This document shows, piece by piece, positions 39,425 through 47,993 of a DNA stretch of 51,940 nt (positions within the stretch are counted from its first letter, which is position 1; the number at the start of each line of letters is the position of its first letter). Under the pieces are notes generated by a model. That model ran no database searches. It saw only the letters and a program-made list of their open reading frames with translations, and was not told where the DNA came from. Position numbers and translations under genes: made by a program. The DNA is from Stenotrophomonas maltophilia (GTDB lineage: Bacteria; Pseudomonadota; Gammaproteobacteria; Xanthomonadales; Xanthomonadaceae). The stretch is taken from the NCBI GenBank assembly GCA_002387845.1, contig DGLB01000023.1, positions 11,516-63,455 on the forward strand. The letters run 5' to 3'.

Positions 39425-41791
39425 GTGATTCCACTTCCCCTGTTCGGCAAAGCCGGCGCCGCCGCCCTGCTGGTGGGCGTATGCGCCGTGGTGTACGCAC
39501 CGGTGCTGCTGCCTGCGGGCTGGGCGCTCGCTGTTTCGGTGCTGGGGTTGGGGGGATGGCTGCGCTGGCCGCGCGGCCGCTGCTGCGGAGCGCTGTTGCT
39601 GGGGCTGGGCTGGGCGGCGCTTCACGGCCACGCCCGGCTGGACGCACAACTGACTGCCGAAGACGCAACGCGGTCCTGGAGACTGCATGGACGGGTGACC
39701 GATCTGCCCAGGCACGGTGAGCGCAGCACCCGCTTCACGTTCCGCGTGGACGACGCTGCCTCGATGCCGGCTGCGTTGCGCGGTGGCGAAGTGGTCCTGA
39801 ACTGGCACGACACCCGCACCCCGGACGCGCGCAGCGCCCGGCACCAGGTAAAGGCCGGCGCGCGCTGGGAACTGCAGGCCCGCCTCCGTCCTCCGCGCGG
39901 CCTGCGCAATCCCGGCGGTTTCGATGCCGAACGCCAGGCGCTGCTGCAAGGCATTGTCGGCACCGGCTCGGTGATCGCTCCCGACCAGGCCCGGCCAGTG
40001 GCTCCGCCCACCGGGTTGCCGGCCTGGCGCGAGCGCATGGCCGCTGCCATTGCCGGCCAGATACAGGGGGAGAGTGCCCGTTTCATCCAGGCGCTGGCGC
40101 TGGGCGATACGCGCGGTTTGACCGCGCAGGATTGGGACACCCTGCGCGCGCTGGGCCTGACCCACCTGATCGCCATTTCCGGGCTGCACGTGACCATGGT
40201 GTCCTTCACGGCGGGCTGGCTGGTCGCACGGGGCTGGCGGCTTCTGCCGGCCCTGACCCGGCGCTGCCCCAGCCAGGTGGCCGCTGCCATGGCCGGGGTA
40301 CTGGCGGCGCTGCTGTACGCAGCGGTCGCCGGGTTCGCGCTGCCCACGGTGCGCACCGTGCTGATGGTGGCCGTGTTCGCCGCCGCGCAGTGTTCGCGCC
40401 GACCCGCCCCGACCGGCCAGGTCCTGGCCCTGGCGGTGTGGGCGGTGCTGGCGTACGACCCCTTGTCGGTACTGGCTCCCGGTTTCTGGCTGAGTTTCGG
40501 CGGTGTGCTGTGGTTGATGTGGTGCCTGCAGGAGCGGATGGGACCAGTGCGCAGCTTTCTGTCCGCGCAGGCGGTGGCCACGCTGGCGCTGACCCCGCTC
40601 ACCGTGGCGATGTTCGGGCAGGCCTCGCGCGCCGGGCCGCTGGTCAACCTCCTGGCCATTCCCTGCTGGAGCTTCGTGGTGGTGCCGCTGGCCCTTGTGG
40701 GCACTGCGCTGGAAGCGCTGGTTGACGGGGCAGGGCGCTGGCCCTGGCAACTGGCGGCGTGGTGTTTCGAGGGCAGCTGGCAGCTGTTCGGGCAGGTGGC
40801 AGCGTGGCCTTGGGCGTTGTGGTGGGTGCCGCAGGCTCCCGCATGGGCCTTGCCGCTGGCCTTGCTGGGCGTGTTCTGGCTGCTGCTGCCGCGTGCCGCC
40901 GGAGCGCGCCTGCCAGCCCTGCTGCTGTGCGTGCCGCTGTTGTGGCCGCTGGCGGCACCCTTGAAGGCGGGCGAGGTGGAGCTGCAGGTGATCGACGTGG
41001 GGCAGGGGCTTTCGGTGTGGGTGCGCACCCGCAGCCACGCGTTGCTCTACGACGCCGGCCCTGCCAGCGTGGGCGGCTTCGACGCCGGCGAACGGGTGGT
41101 GGTACCGGCGATGCAGGCGGTGGGGCTGGCCCGCGTGGACCGGGTGCTGCTCAGTCATGCCGACCGCGACCATGCCGGTGGCCTGGCCGCGGTACGGCGG
41201 GCATTTCCACATGCGTCCGTGCAGGCACCGCCTGGCGCGCTGCCGGGTGAAGCCGTGTGTCATGCGGGCCAGCACTGGCACTGGGACGAGGTGCATTTCC
41301 AGCTGCTGCATCCTGCCCCGGGCACCGCCTACAACGGTAACGCCAGCAGCTGCGTGCTGCGGATTGAGACCCCGCACGGTGCCGTGCTGCTGGCCGGGGA
41401 TATCGGCCACCGCGAGGAAACCTACCTGCTGCGTGAAAGCCCCGGGGAACTGAAAGCCGACGTGGTGGTCGTGCCGCACCATGGCAGCGCAGGCTCGTCC
41501 GCCCCGGCCTGGGTCAAGGCGGTGTCGCCGCGGCTGGCGCTGGTGTCATCCGGGCACGGCAACCGCTTCCGCCACCCGCGCCCGGAGGTCGTGTCGCGCT
41601 GGCAGGCAGTAGGGGCCGAAGTGCTGAACACGGCCCACGGTGGCGCACTGCGCGTCTGGCTGGGGCCGCAGGGGCTGCAGGTGCGTGAACAGCGGCTTTT
41701 CGAGCGCCGTTGGTGGGATGCCGCGGAGCGGGCGCGGTCGGCTGCTATTCTATCGGCCAGCAAACAGGCGGCCAGTGGGCCGGAGGGTTGA
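39425..41791 (+). CDS. comEC: DNA internalisation competence protein ComEC/Rec2
   Basis: Inner-membrane channel that brings single-stranded DNA into the cytoplasm during natural transformation. The 788 residues show an N-terminal membrane and DUF4131 region (~1-180), the competence domain (~200-470) with ALALGDTRGLTAQDWDTLRALGLTHLIAISGLHV (here ~225-258), many hydrophobic helices, and a C-terminal metallo-beta-lactamase-like domain with IDVGQGLSVWV, LLSHADRDHAGGL and VPHHGSAGSS, which may be a nuclease. The start is GTG 39425 (MIPLPLFGKAG), with weak ribosome site. It is four bases before exbB. Competence would also need the type IV pilus; its minor pilins are encoded in this window. Confidence 0.94.
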   Translation: MIPLPLFGKAGAAALLVGVCAVVYAPVLLPAGWALAVSVLGLGGWLRWPRGRCCGALLLGLGWAALHGHARLDAQLTAEDATRSWRLHGRVTDLPRHGERSTRFTFRVDDAASMPAALRGGEVVLNWHDTRTPDARSARHQVKAGARWELQARLRPPRGLRNPGGFDAERQALLQGIVGTGSVIAPDQARPVAPPTGLPAWRERMAAAIAGQIQGESARFIQALALGDTRGLTAQDWDTLRALGLTHLIAISGLHVTMVSFTAGWLVARGWRLLPALTRRCPSQVAAAMAGVLAALLYAAVAGFALPTVRTVLMVAVFAAAQCSRRPAPTGQVLALAVWAVLAYDPLSVLAPGFWLSFGGVLWLMWCLQERMGPVRSFLSAQAVATLALTPLTVAMFGQASRAGPLVNLLAIPCWSFVVVPLALVGTALEALVDGAGRWPWQLAAWCFEGSWQLFGQVAAWPWALWWVPQAPAWALPLALLGVFWLLLPRAAGARLPALLLCVPLLWPLAAPLKAGEVELQVIDVGQGLSVWVRTRSHALLYDAGPASVGGFDAGERVVVPAMQAVGLARVDRVLLSHADRDHAGGLAAVRRAFPHASVQAPPGALPGEAVCHAGQHWHWDEVHFQLLHPAPGTAYNGNASSCVLRIETPHGAVLLAGDIGHREETYLLRESPGELKADVVVVPHHGSAGSSAPAWVKAVSPRLALVSSGHGNRFRHPRPEVVSRWQAVGAEVLNTAHGGALRVWLGPQGLQVREQRLFERRWWDAAERARSAAILSASKQAASGPEG

Positions 41792-41794
41792 AAC

Positions 41795-42469
41795 GTGTGG
41801 GAACTGGTCAAGGCCGGTGGCTGGCCGATGGTGCCGCTGCTGCTGTTGGGCGTTCTGGCTTTGGCGATTGTCCTGGAGCGTTTCTGGACCCTGCGGCGTA
41901 ACGAGGTGCTGCCCCCGGGGCTGGGCCAGGAAGTGCGCAACTGGGCCGCGCGCGGCAAGCTCGATCCCAACCACATCCAGTCGCTGCGGGCAAACTCGCC
42001 GTTGGGCGCGCTGCTGGCCGCCGCGCTGGAAGCACGCAACCGCCCGCGCGACCAGATCCGCGAACGCATTGAAGATGCCGGGCGCCACCTGGTGCACCGC
42101 ATGGAGCGCTTCCTCAACGCGCTGGGCACCATCGCCTCGGCCGGTCCGCTGCTGGGTCTGCTCGGCACCGTGATCGGCATGATCCAGATGTTCCTGGGCA
42201 TCCTCGACCACGGTGTGGGTGACGTGAACCAGCTGGCCGGCGGCATCGGCAAGGCGCTGGTGTGCACCGCCACCGGCATGATCGTGGCCATTCCCGCGCT
42301 GATGTTCCATCGCTATTTCAAGGGCCGCATCAACGGCTATGTGATCGAGATGGAAATGGAGGCCTCCGCGCTGCTGGACGCGCTGGACGGCCGCCCGGGC
42401 GTGATGAACACCGCGGCGCGTTCCCCGGCTGCGCCGGCCGCCGCCGCACCCGTCACGGCCAAGGGCTGA
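41795..42469 (+). CDS. exbB: ExbB/TolQ/MotA-family proton channel subunit
   Basis: Inner-membrane proton channel subunit that, with ExbD, drives TonB-like energy transfer. The 224 residues have three membrane segments: WPMVPLLLLGVLALAIVLERFW (~10-31), then SAGPLLGLLGTVIGMIQMF (~112-130) and LVCTATGMIVAIPALMFH (~152-170). The core TIASAGPLLGLLGTVIGMI pattern is diagnostic. An Ala/Pro tail ends the protein. GTG 41795 is preceded by GGAGGG (41782-41787), a strong site. Its position before exbD, msbA and lpxK is seen in other gammaproteobacteria. The partner TonB is not encoded here. Confidence 0.9.
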   Translation: MWELVKAGGWPMVPLLLLGVLALAIVLERFWTLRRNEVLPPGLGQEVRNWAARGKLDPNHIQSLRANSPLGALLAAALEARNRPRDQIRERIEDAGRHLVHRMERFLNALGTIASAGPLLGLLGTVIGMIQMFLGILDHGVGDVNQLAGGIGKALVCTATGMIVAIPALMFHRYFKGRINGYVIEMEMEASALLDALDGRPGVMNTAARSPAAPAAAAPVTAKG

Positions 42470-42472
42470 CGG

Positions 42473-42898
42473 ATGCGCATCCGCAACGACCGGGTCCAGG
42501 ACGAACCGCACATCGATCTGGTGCCCCTGATCGATGTCATCCTGGTGCTGATCATCTTCTTCGTGGTCACCACCACCTTCGACGCACGTTCCACCCTGCA
42601 GGTGCAGCTGCCCACCGCCAGCCAGCAGGACAACAGCGAACCGCCGCGCGCCCTGAGCGTGCTGGTGAACGCCGAAGGGCGTTACTTCATCAATGACCAG
42701 GAGGTCCTGCGCACCGACGTGGAGTCGGTGAAGCAGACCATCGCCGCCGTGGCCGGTGACGACCGCGAGCAGACTGTGCTGCTGCGTGCCGACGCCCGCA
42801 CCCCGTACCAGGCCGTGGTCACCGCCCAGGATGCCCTGGGCCAGCTCGGTTTCCGTCGCATCGCCATCGCTACCGCGCCGGAGGTGCGTACTCCATGA
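42473..42898 (+). CDS. exbD: ExbD/TolR-family biopolymer transport protein
   Basis: The 141-residue partner of ExbB. One N-terminal membrane helix (IDLVPLIDVILVLIIFFVVTT, ~14-34) carries the conserved proton-path Asp (LIDVIL). The periplasmic domain (LQVQLPTASQQDN, then VLVNAEGRYFINDQEV, then VLLRADARTPYQAVVTAQDAL) is a standard ExbD fold. It starts three bases after exbB and overlaps msbA by four bases, so exbB-exbD-msbA-lpxK is one coupled unit. Confidence 0.93.
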   Translation: MRIRNDRVQDEPHIDLVPLIDVILVLIIFFVVTTTFDARSTLQVQLPTASQQDNSEPPRALSVLVNAEGRYFINDQEVLRTDVESVKQTIAAVAGDDREQTVLLRADARTPYQAVVTAQDALGQLGFRRIAIATAPEVRTP

Positions 42899-44646
42899 GC
42901 AACAAACAACACGCGCCGATCTGGCCGATCTACAAACGGCTGCTGGGCTACACCAAGGCGTACTGGGTGTTCATGGTGGCGGCCGTGATCGCGATGGTGG
43001 TCGAAGCACTGGCCGGCTATCACTTCACCAAGCTGATGGACCCGCTGGTCAACCGCGGCTTCGTCAACCCCGAGCCCCGCATGGCGGTGATCCTGCCGCT
43101 GACCATCCTGGGCCTGTTCCTGATGCGCAGCCTGGCCACGCTGGTCAGTGACTACACCCTGGCCCGCACCGGCCGCAGCGTGGTCCGCGACCTGCGCGAG
43201 CAGGTGCTCGAGAAGTACCTGCACCTGCCTTCGTCGCACTTCGACACCGAAGCCACGCCGGTGATGGTCAGCCGCCTGAACTACGACACCGAACAGGTCA
43301 CCCAGGCCAGCGCCGACGCCCTCAAGACCCTGGTGGCCGACACCCTGACCATCATCGCCATGCTGGTGGTGATGCTGCAGATGAGCGTCAAGGTGACCGT
43401 GGCGATGCTGGTGGTGGTGCCGCTGATCGGCGTCATTGTCTCCATCGTGGGCAAGCGCTACCGTCGCATCAGCCGCGGCATCCAGGACGGCATGGGCAAC
43501 ATGGCCCAGACCGCCGAGCAGTCGCTGGCCGCGCAGCAGGAAGTGAAGGTGCACGGCACCCAGGCCCACGAGATCTCGCGTTACGCGCGCCTGGCCAACC
43601 GCATGCTTGGCCTGAACATGAAGGTGGAAACCACCCGCGCGTTTGCCTCCAGCACCGTGCAGTTCCTGGCCGCGCTGGCGCTGGCGGTGATCGTCTGGGT
43701 ATCCACCCGCGAAGCGCTGGCCGGTCGCCTCAATGCGGGTCAGTTCATGGGCCTGATGACCTCGATGATGGCCATCATTCCCTCGCTGCGCCGCCTGACC
43801 AGCGTGCAGACCTCGATCTCGCGCGGCGTGGCTGCGGCAGAGCGCCTGTTCGGCATTCTCGACATGCCGGTGGAGCGCGATGAAGGCACGAAGAAGATCG
43901 GTCGTGCGCGCGGGGAGCTGGCGTTCGAACACGTCATGCTGCGCTATCGCGAAGACACCGGCGTGGCGCTGGATGACATCAGCTTCGTCGCCAAGCCGGG
44001 CACGGTGACCGCCATTGTGGGGCGGTCCGGCAGCGGCAAGACCAGCCTGATCCGGCTGGTGCCGCGCTTCTACGAGCCCAGCGGTGGCCGCATCACCCTG
44101 GATGGTGTCGCACTGGACGACTACCCGCTGGCCGACCTGCGCCGCCAGGTGGCCATGGTGGGCCAGAAGGTGATGCTGTTTGACGACACCGTCGGCGCGA
44201 ACATTGCCTACGGCATGGACGCGACCGACGAACAGATCCGCGCCGCGGCGGAGGCGGCCAACGCCTGGGAATTCATCGAGCGCATGCCGCAGCAGCTGCA
44301 GACGCCGGTCGGTGAGAACGGTGCGCTGTTGTCCGGTGGCCAGCGCCAGCGCCTGGCGATCGCGCGGGCAATCCTGCGCGACGCGCCGGTGCTGATCCTG
44401 GATGAAGCCACCGCCGCACTGGACAACGAATCCGAACGCCTGGTCCAGGACGCGCTGCAGCGCCTGATGCCCGAGCGCACCACGCTGGTGATCGCGCACC
44501 GCCTGTCCACCATCGAGCATGCCGACCAGGTGCTGGTGATGGACCACGGCCGCATTGTCGAGCGCGGTACCCACGCCGAGCTGCTGACCATGGGCGGTCT
44601 GTACGAACACCTGCACAGCATGCAGTTCCGCGAAAGGCAGTCCTGA
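42895..44646 (+). CDS. msbA: lipid A export ABC transporter MsbA
   Basis: Homodimeric flippase that moves core lipid A across the inner membrane. The 583 residues have six membrane helices (~25-310) and an ATPase with Walker A GRSGSGKTSL (~380), Q-loop VGQKVMLFDD, signature LSGGQRQRLAIARAI (~480), Walker B VLILDEATAALD and switch His IAHRLST. HFDTEATPVMVSRLNYDTEQV is typical of MsbA. It overlaps exbD (ATGA) and shares one base with the lpxK start (TGATG), linking lipid A export to the last steps of its synthesis. Confidence 0.96.
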   Translation: MSNKQHAPIWPIYKRLLGYTKAYWVFMVAAVIAMVVEALAGYHFTKLMDPLVNRGFVNPEPRMAVILPLTILGLFLMRSLATLVSDYTLARTGRSVVRDLREQVLEKYLHLPSSHFDTEATPVMVSRLNYDTEQVTQASADALKTLVADTLTIIAMLVVMLQMSVKVTVAMLVVVPLIGVIVSIVGKRYRRISRGIQDGMGNMAQTAEQSLAAQQEVKVHGTQAHEISRYARLANRMLGLNMKVETTRAFASSTVQFLAALALAVIVWVSTREALAGRLNAGQFMGLMTSMMAIIPSLRRLTSVQTSISRGVAAAERLFGILDMPVERDEGTKKIGRARGELAFEHVMLRYREDTGVALDDISFVAKPGTVTAIVGRSGSGKTSLIRLVPRFYEPSGGRITLDGVALDDYPLADLRRQVAMVGQKVMLFDDTVGANIAYGMDATDEQIRAAAEAANAWEFIERMPQQLQTPVGENGALLSGGQRQRLAIARAILRDAPVLILDEATAALDNESERLVQDALQRLMPERTTLVIAHRLSTIEHADQVLVMDHGRIVERGTHAELLTMGGLYEHLHSMQFRERQS

Positions 44647-45668
44647 TGGCGGCCAAAGGCACCCAGACGCCGTCGTTCTGGTACGACGGCAGCCCGGTCC
44701 CGTTCGGCGTGCGCCTGATCGCGCCGCTGTTCGGCGCGGTGGTGGCGCTGCGCCGACGCCTGTATCGCCGCCGCTGGCTCAAGCAATACACGCTGCCGGT
44801 GCCGGTGCTGGTGATCGGCAACGTCACCGCCGGCGGCACCGGCAAGACCCCGCTGACCATCGCGCTGGTGAACCGCCTGCGCGAGGCCGGCTGGAAACCG
44901 GGCGTGGCCAGCCGCGGTTACGGCCGTGAACACGCCGACGTGGCGCGCTGGGTCGAAGCCTCCACCCCCACCGCACTGGGCGGCGATGAGCCGGTGCTGA
45001 TCGCCTACAAGACCGGGGTGCCGGTACGGGTGGATGCCGACCGCGTGGCGGCGGGCCGCGCGTTGATCGAAGCGGGCTGCGACATCATCGTCTGCGACGA
45101 CGGCTTGCAGCATTACCGGCTGGCCCGCGATGTGGAAATTGAAGTCGTCGATGCACAGCGCCGCTACGGCAATGGACGCCTGATGCCGGCGGGTCCGCTG
45201 CGCGAGCCGGCCCAGCGCGCCCAGGAATGCGATTTCCGCGTGGTCAACCTCGGCCAGGCCAGTGCCGACCCGGCGGCGGTCAGCGCCTGCGGGTTCGGTG
45301 AGTGGGCCATGCAGCTGCACATCGACACCGCGCTGCCGATCAGCGGTGGGCGCGCACGGGCGCTGTCGCACTTCCGCGGCCAGCGCGTGCATGCGGTGGC
45401 CGGTATCGCCCATCCGCAGCGCTTCTTCGACATGCTGCGTGCAGAGGGCATCGGCGTGGTGCCGCATGCGTTCGCCGACCACCATGCCTATGCACCGGCT
45501 GACCTGCGCTTTGGCAGCGAGCTGCCGGTGCTGATGACCGAGAAGGACGCGGTGAAGTGCAAGCCGTTCGCCAACGAATGGCATTTCGCCGTGCCGTTGT
45601 CGGCCGAGCTGCCGGCGGCGTTCTGGGTCAGCCTGCTCGACCGCGTGGACAAGCTTGGCAAGCGCTGA
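44646..45668 (+). CDS. lpxK: tetraacyldisaccharide 4'-kinase
   Basis: Phosphorylates the 4' position of the lipid A disaccharide precursor at the inner membrane. The 340 residues have an N-terminal amphipathic membrane-associated segment, the P-loop NVTAGGTGKTP (~59-69), SRGYGRE, DGLQHYRLARDVEIEVVDA (Walker B-like with the catalytic Asp), and MTEKDAVKC near the end. Length and motifs are those of LpxK. The ATG overlaps the msbA stop by one base. kdsB follows after 43 bases. Confidence 0.96.
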   Translation: MAAKGTQTPSFWYDGSPVPFGVRLIAPLFGAVVALRRRLYRRRWLKQYTLPVPVLVIGNVTAGGTGKTPLTIALVNRLREAGWKPGVASRGYGREHADVARWVEASTPTALGGDEPVLIAYKTGVPVRVDADRVAAGRALIEAGCDIIVCDDGLQHYRLARDVEIEVVDAQRRYGNGRLMPAGPLREPAQRAQECDFRVVNLGQASADPAAVSACGFGEWAMQLHIDTALPISGGRARALSHFRGQRVHAVAGIAHPQRFFDMLRAEGIGVVPHAFADHHAYAPADLRFGSELPVLMTEKDAVKCKPFANEWHFAVPLSAELPAAFWVSLLDRVDKLGKR

Positions 45669-45711
45669 GCGCCACGGTTTTCACCCTGCGTTACTGCCCA
45701 AGAAGGTCCCC

Positions 45712-46485
45712 ATGAGCCAGCCCGTCGATTTCGTTGTTGCCATTCCGGCCCGTTACGCCGCCTCGCGTCTGCCGGGCAAGCCGCTGCGCCTGATCGGCGG
45801 CACGCCGCTGGTGCTGCGCGTGGCCGAGCGCGCGTTGCAGGCCGGCGCGCGCGAGGTGTGGGTGGCGACCGACGACAACCGCATTGCCGAGGCCTTGGCC
45901 GGGCTGGAAGGCGTGCGTGTGGCAATGACCGCCAGTGAGCACGCGTCCGGCACCGACCGCCTGGCCGAGTGCGCGCAACAGGCGGGCTGGAGCGACGACA
46001 CCCTGGTGGTCAACCTGCAGGGCGACGAGCCGTTTGCCCCGGCCGAGGGCATCCGTGCCGTGGCCGAGGCGCTGGTCTACAGCGGCGCGCACATGGCCAC
46101 CCTGGCCACCCCGGTGGAAGACGCGCAGACCCTGTTCGACCCGAACGTGGTCAAGGTGGTGCGCCAGCAGAACCTGGACGCGCTGTACTTCAGCCGCGCC
46201 CCGATTCCGTGGCACCGCGATGCCTTCGCGCGCTCGCGGGACACCTTGTCTGGCCCGCATTGGCTGCGCCATATCGGCATCTACGCCTATCGTGCCGGCT
46301 TCCTGCGCCAGTTCGCCGCGATGCCGCCCGGTACGCTGGAGCAGCTGGAGTCGCTGGAGCAGCTGCGCGTGCTCGAGGCCGGCTACCGGCTGAGCGTGGC
46401 GCTGTCGCCGGCCGCGTTCCCGCCGGGCATCGACACCCCGGAAGACCTGGAACGCGCCGAAGCCTGGCTGGCGGCGCAGCACTGA
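45712..46485 (+). CDS. kdsB: 3-deoxy-manno-octulosonate cytidylyltransferase
   Basis: Activates Kdo as CMP-Kdo for LPS core synthesis. The 257 residues show IPARYAASRLPGKPLRLIGG at the start (CTP-binding), VWVATDDNRIAEA, MTASEHASGTDRLAE, NLQGDEPF (catalytic Asp), and YFSRAPIPWHRD, HIGIYAYRAGFL. ATG 45712 with AAGAAGG upstream is preferred; the open frame begins earlier inside lpxK. It is probably co-transcribed with lpxK. The next gene has its own promoter. Confidence 0.97.
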   Translation: MSQPVDFVVAIPARYAASRLPGKPLRLIGGTPLVLRVAERALQAGAREVWVATDDNRIAEALAGLEGVRVAMTASEHASGTDRLAECAQQAGWSDDTLVVNLQGDEPFAPAEGIRAVAEALVYSGAHMATLATPVEDAQTLFDPNVVKVVRQQNLDALYFSRAPIPWHRDAFARSRDTLSGPHWLRHIGIYAYRAGFLRQFAAMPPGTLEQLESLEQLRVLEAGYRLSVALSPAAFPPGIDTPEDLERAEAWLAAQH

Positions 46486-46571
46486 ACCCGGCGATGACCG
46501 GTGGCTCCGCCGGCTGGACCGACCGTCCACAATTTGACGTTGGCACGACGGTTGCATGACGCCGAGTCCGG

Positions 46572-46577
46572 CATAAT
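46572..46577 (+). promoter_or_regulatory. candidate -10 element giving a leaderless transcript
   Basis: CATAAT (46572-46577) ends six bases before ATG 46584, and no Shine-Dalgarno-like sequence is present. Transcription would start at or next to the A of the ATG. The -35 is weak: TTGCAT at 46552-46557 is only 14 bases away. Confidence 0.35.
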
Positions 46578-46583
46578 CAGCGC

Positions 46584-47993
46584 ATGAACGTACAGCCTGT
46601 CCAGGACCTGCCGGAATTTGCCACGTGGCTCAACGCCGCGCCTTCCACCCTGACCGAGATGCGCGGCCGCCCCGTCGCGCTGGCCTTCGTCAATGCCGCC
46701 TCGGTGTGGTGCGCGCAGCGCCTGGCCGAGCTGGAACAGTGGCGCTCGCGCAACCCCGGCCGCCTGCAGCTGCTGGTGCTGCAGGTGCCGCGTTTCGACC
46801 ACGAACGCGAACCGGAGCAGGCGCTGAAGCTGCTGCGCCGGCAAGGCCTGTCTGCGCCGGCCCTGCTCGATGCGGACTGGGATGGCTGGCGTCGCTTCAA
46901 CGTGACCGCCTGGCCCACCCTGGTGCTGCTGGATGCGCAGGGCCGTGAAGTGGACCGGCTGGTTGGCATTGGCGACGAACTGGAGCGCACGCTCAACACG
47001 CTGTGCCAGGGCAGCCGCGCGCTGGACGGCGATGCCGCGCCGCGCGAACTGCACCCCGAGCCGCGCCTGCCGCTGCGTTTCCCGATGGGGCTGGTGGCCA
47101 CGACCGAGCGGCTCTACATCGCCGACAGCGGCCATCACCGCGTCCTCGAATGCAGCCACGGCGGGCGTGTGCTGCGCCAGTTCGGGCTGGGCACCGCCGA
47201 CATGATGGACGGCGGCCCCGGTGAAGCCGCCTTCAACCGGCCACAAGGCCTGGCCCTGGAACGCGAATGGCTGTACGTGGCCGACACGGGCAATCACGCG
47301 CTGCGCCGCATCCACCTGCTGACCGGCCAGGTCGACACCCTGTGTGGCAACGGGCGCCCCGGTGAACCGACCGAAGGGGCGGTCAGCGACCCGCGCCAAG
47401 CGTCGCTCAATCACCCGCAGGGCCTGGTGGTCGCCGACAACCAGGTGCACATCGCCATGGCCGGCGACAACCGCATCTGGAGCTACCACCTGGGGCAGCG
47501 CACGCTGAAGTGGCGCGCCGGCTCCGGTGCGATCGACGAACGCGACGGCAGCGGCCACCTGGCCGCCTTCGCGCAGCCCGCCGCCGTGGCCGCCGTGCAG
47601 CAGGTGCTGTACGTCTGCGATGCGCTGGGTTCGTCGATCCGTTCGATGCAGCTGCGCGGTGACCTGGTGCAGACCCTGGTCGGGCACGGGCTGTGGTCGT
47701 TCGGCGACCAGGACGGGCCCCGCAGTACCGCACAGCTGCAGTACCCGCAGGCGATCGCGCTGAGTCCGGATGCGCCGCTGCTGTGGATCGCCGACGCCGG
47801 CAACGGGCGTCTGCGCACGCTGCGGCTGGGCGGTGGCGATCTGAACACGCTGGAGCTGCCGCGCCGCCTGCACGGCCCGGCCGGGCTGGCGCTGGGCGGT
47901 GGCGCGGTGTGGATCGCCGAGACCGATGCCCATGCCGTGCTGCGTTTCGACCCGGTCAGCGGCGTATTGAGCGACGTCCCGATCAGCGAATGA
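46584..47993 (+). CDS. thioredoxin-like/NHL-repeat protein
   Basis: A 469-residue cytoplasmic-looking protein without a signal peptide. Residues ~1-150 have a thioredoxin-like fold (ALAFVNAASVWCAQRLAELE, LQLLVLQVPRF, FNVTAWPTLVLLDAQGREV with the cis-Pro). The redox site has one Cys only (WCAQR). Residues ~165-465 form an NHL beta-propeller with repeated units such as LYIADSGHHRVLE, LYVADTGNHALRRI, VHIAMAGDNRIW, LWIADAGNGRLRTL and VWIAETDAHAVLRF. The architecture resembles NHLRC2. Function is unknown in bacteria. It is coupled to uvrC by an ATGA overlap, yet shows no repair motif. A leaderless start is possible. Confidence 0.85.
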   Translation: MNVQPVQDLPEFATWLNAAPSTLTEMRGRPVALAFVNAASVWCAQRLAELEQWRSRNPGRLQLLVLQVPRFDHEREPEQALKLLRRQGLSAPALLDADWDGWRRFNVTAWPTLVLLDAQGREVDRLVGIGDELERTLNTLCQGSRALDGDAAPRELHPEPRLPLRFPMGLVATTERLYIADSGHHRVLECSHGGRVLRQFGLGTADMMDGGPGEAAFNRPQGLALEREWLYVADTGNHALRRIHLLTGQVDTLCGNGRPGEPTEGAVSDPRQASLNHPQGLVVADNQVHIAMAGDNRIWSYHLGQRTLKWRAGSGAIDERDGSGHLAAFAQPAAVAAVQQVLYVCDALGSSIRSMQLRGDLVQTLVGHGLWSFGDQDGPRSTAQLQYPQAIALSPDAPLLWIADAGNGRLRTLRLGGGDLNTLELPRRLHGPAGLALGGGAVWIAETDAHAVLRFDPVSGVLSDVPISE

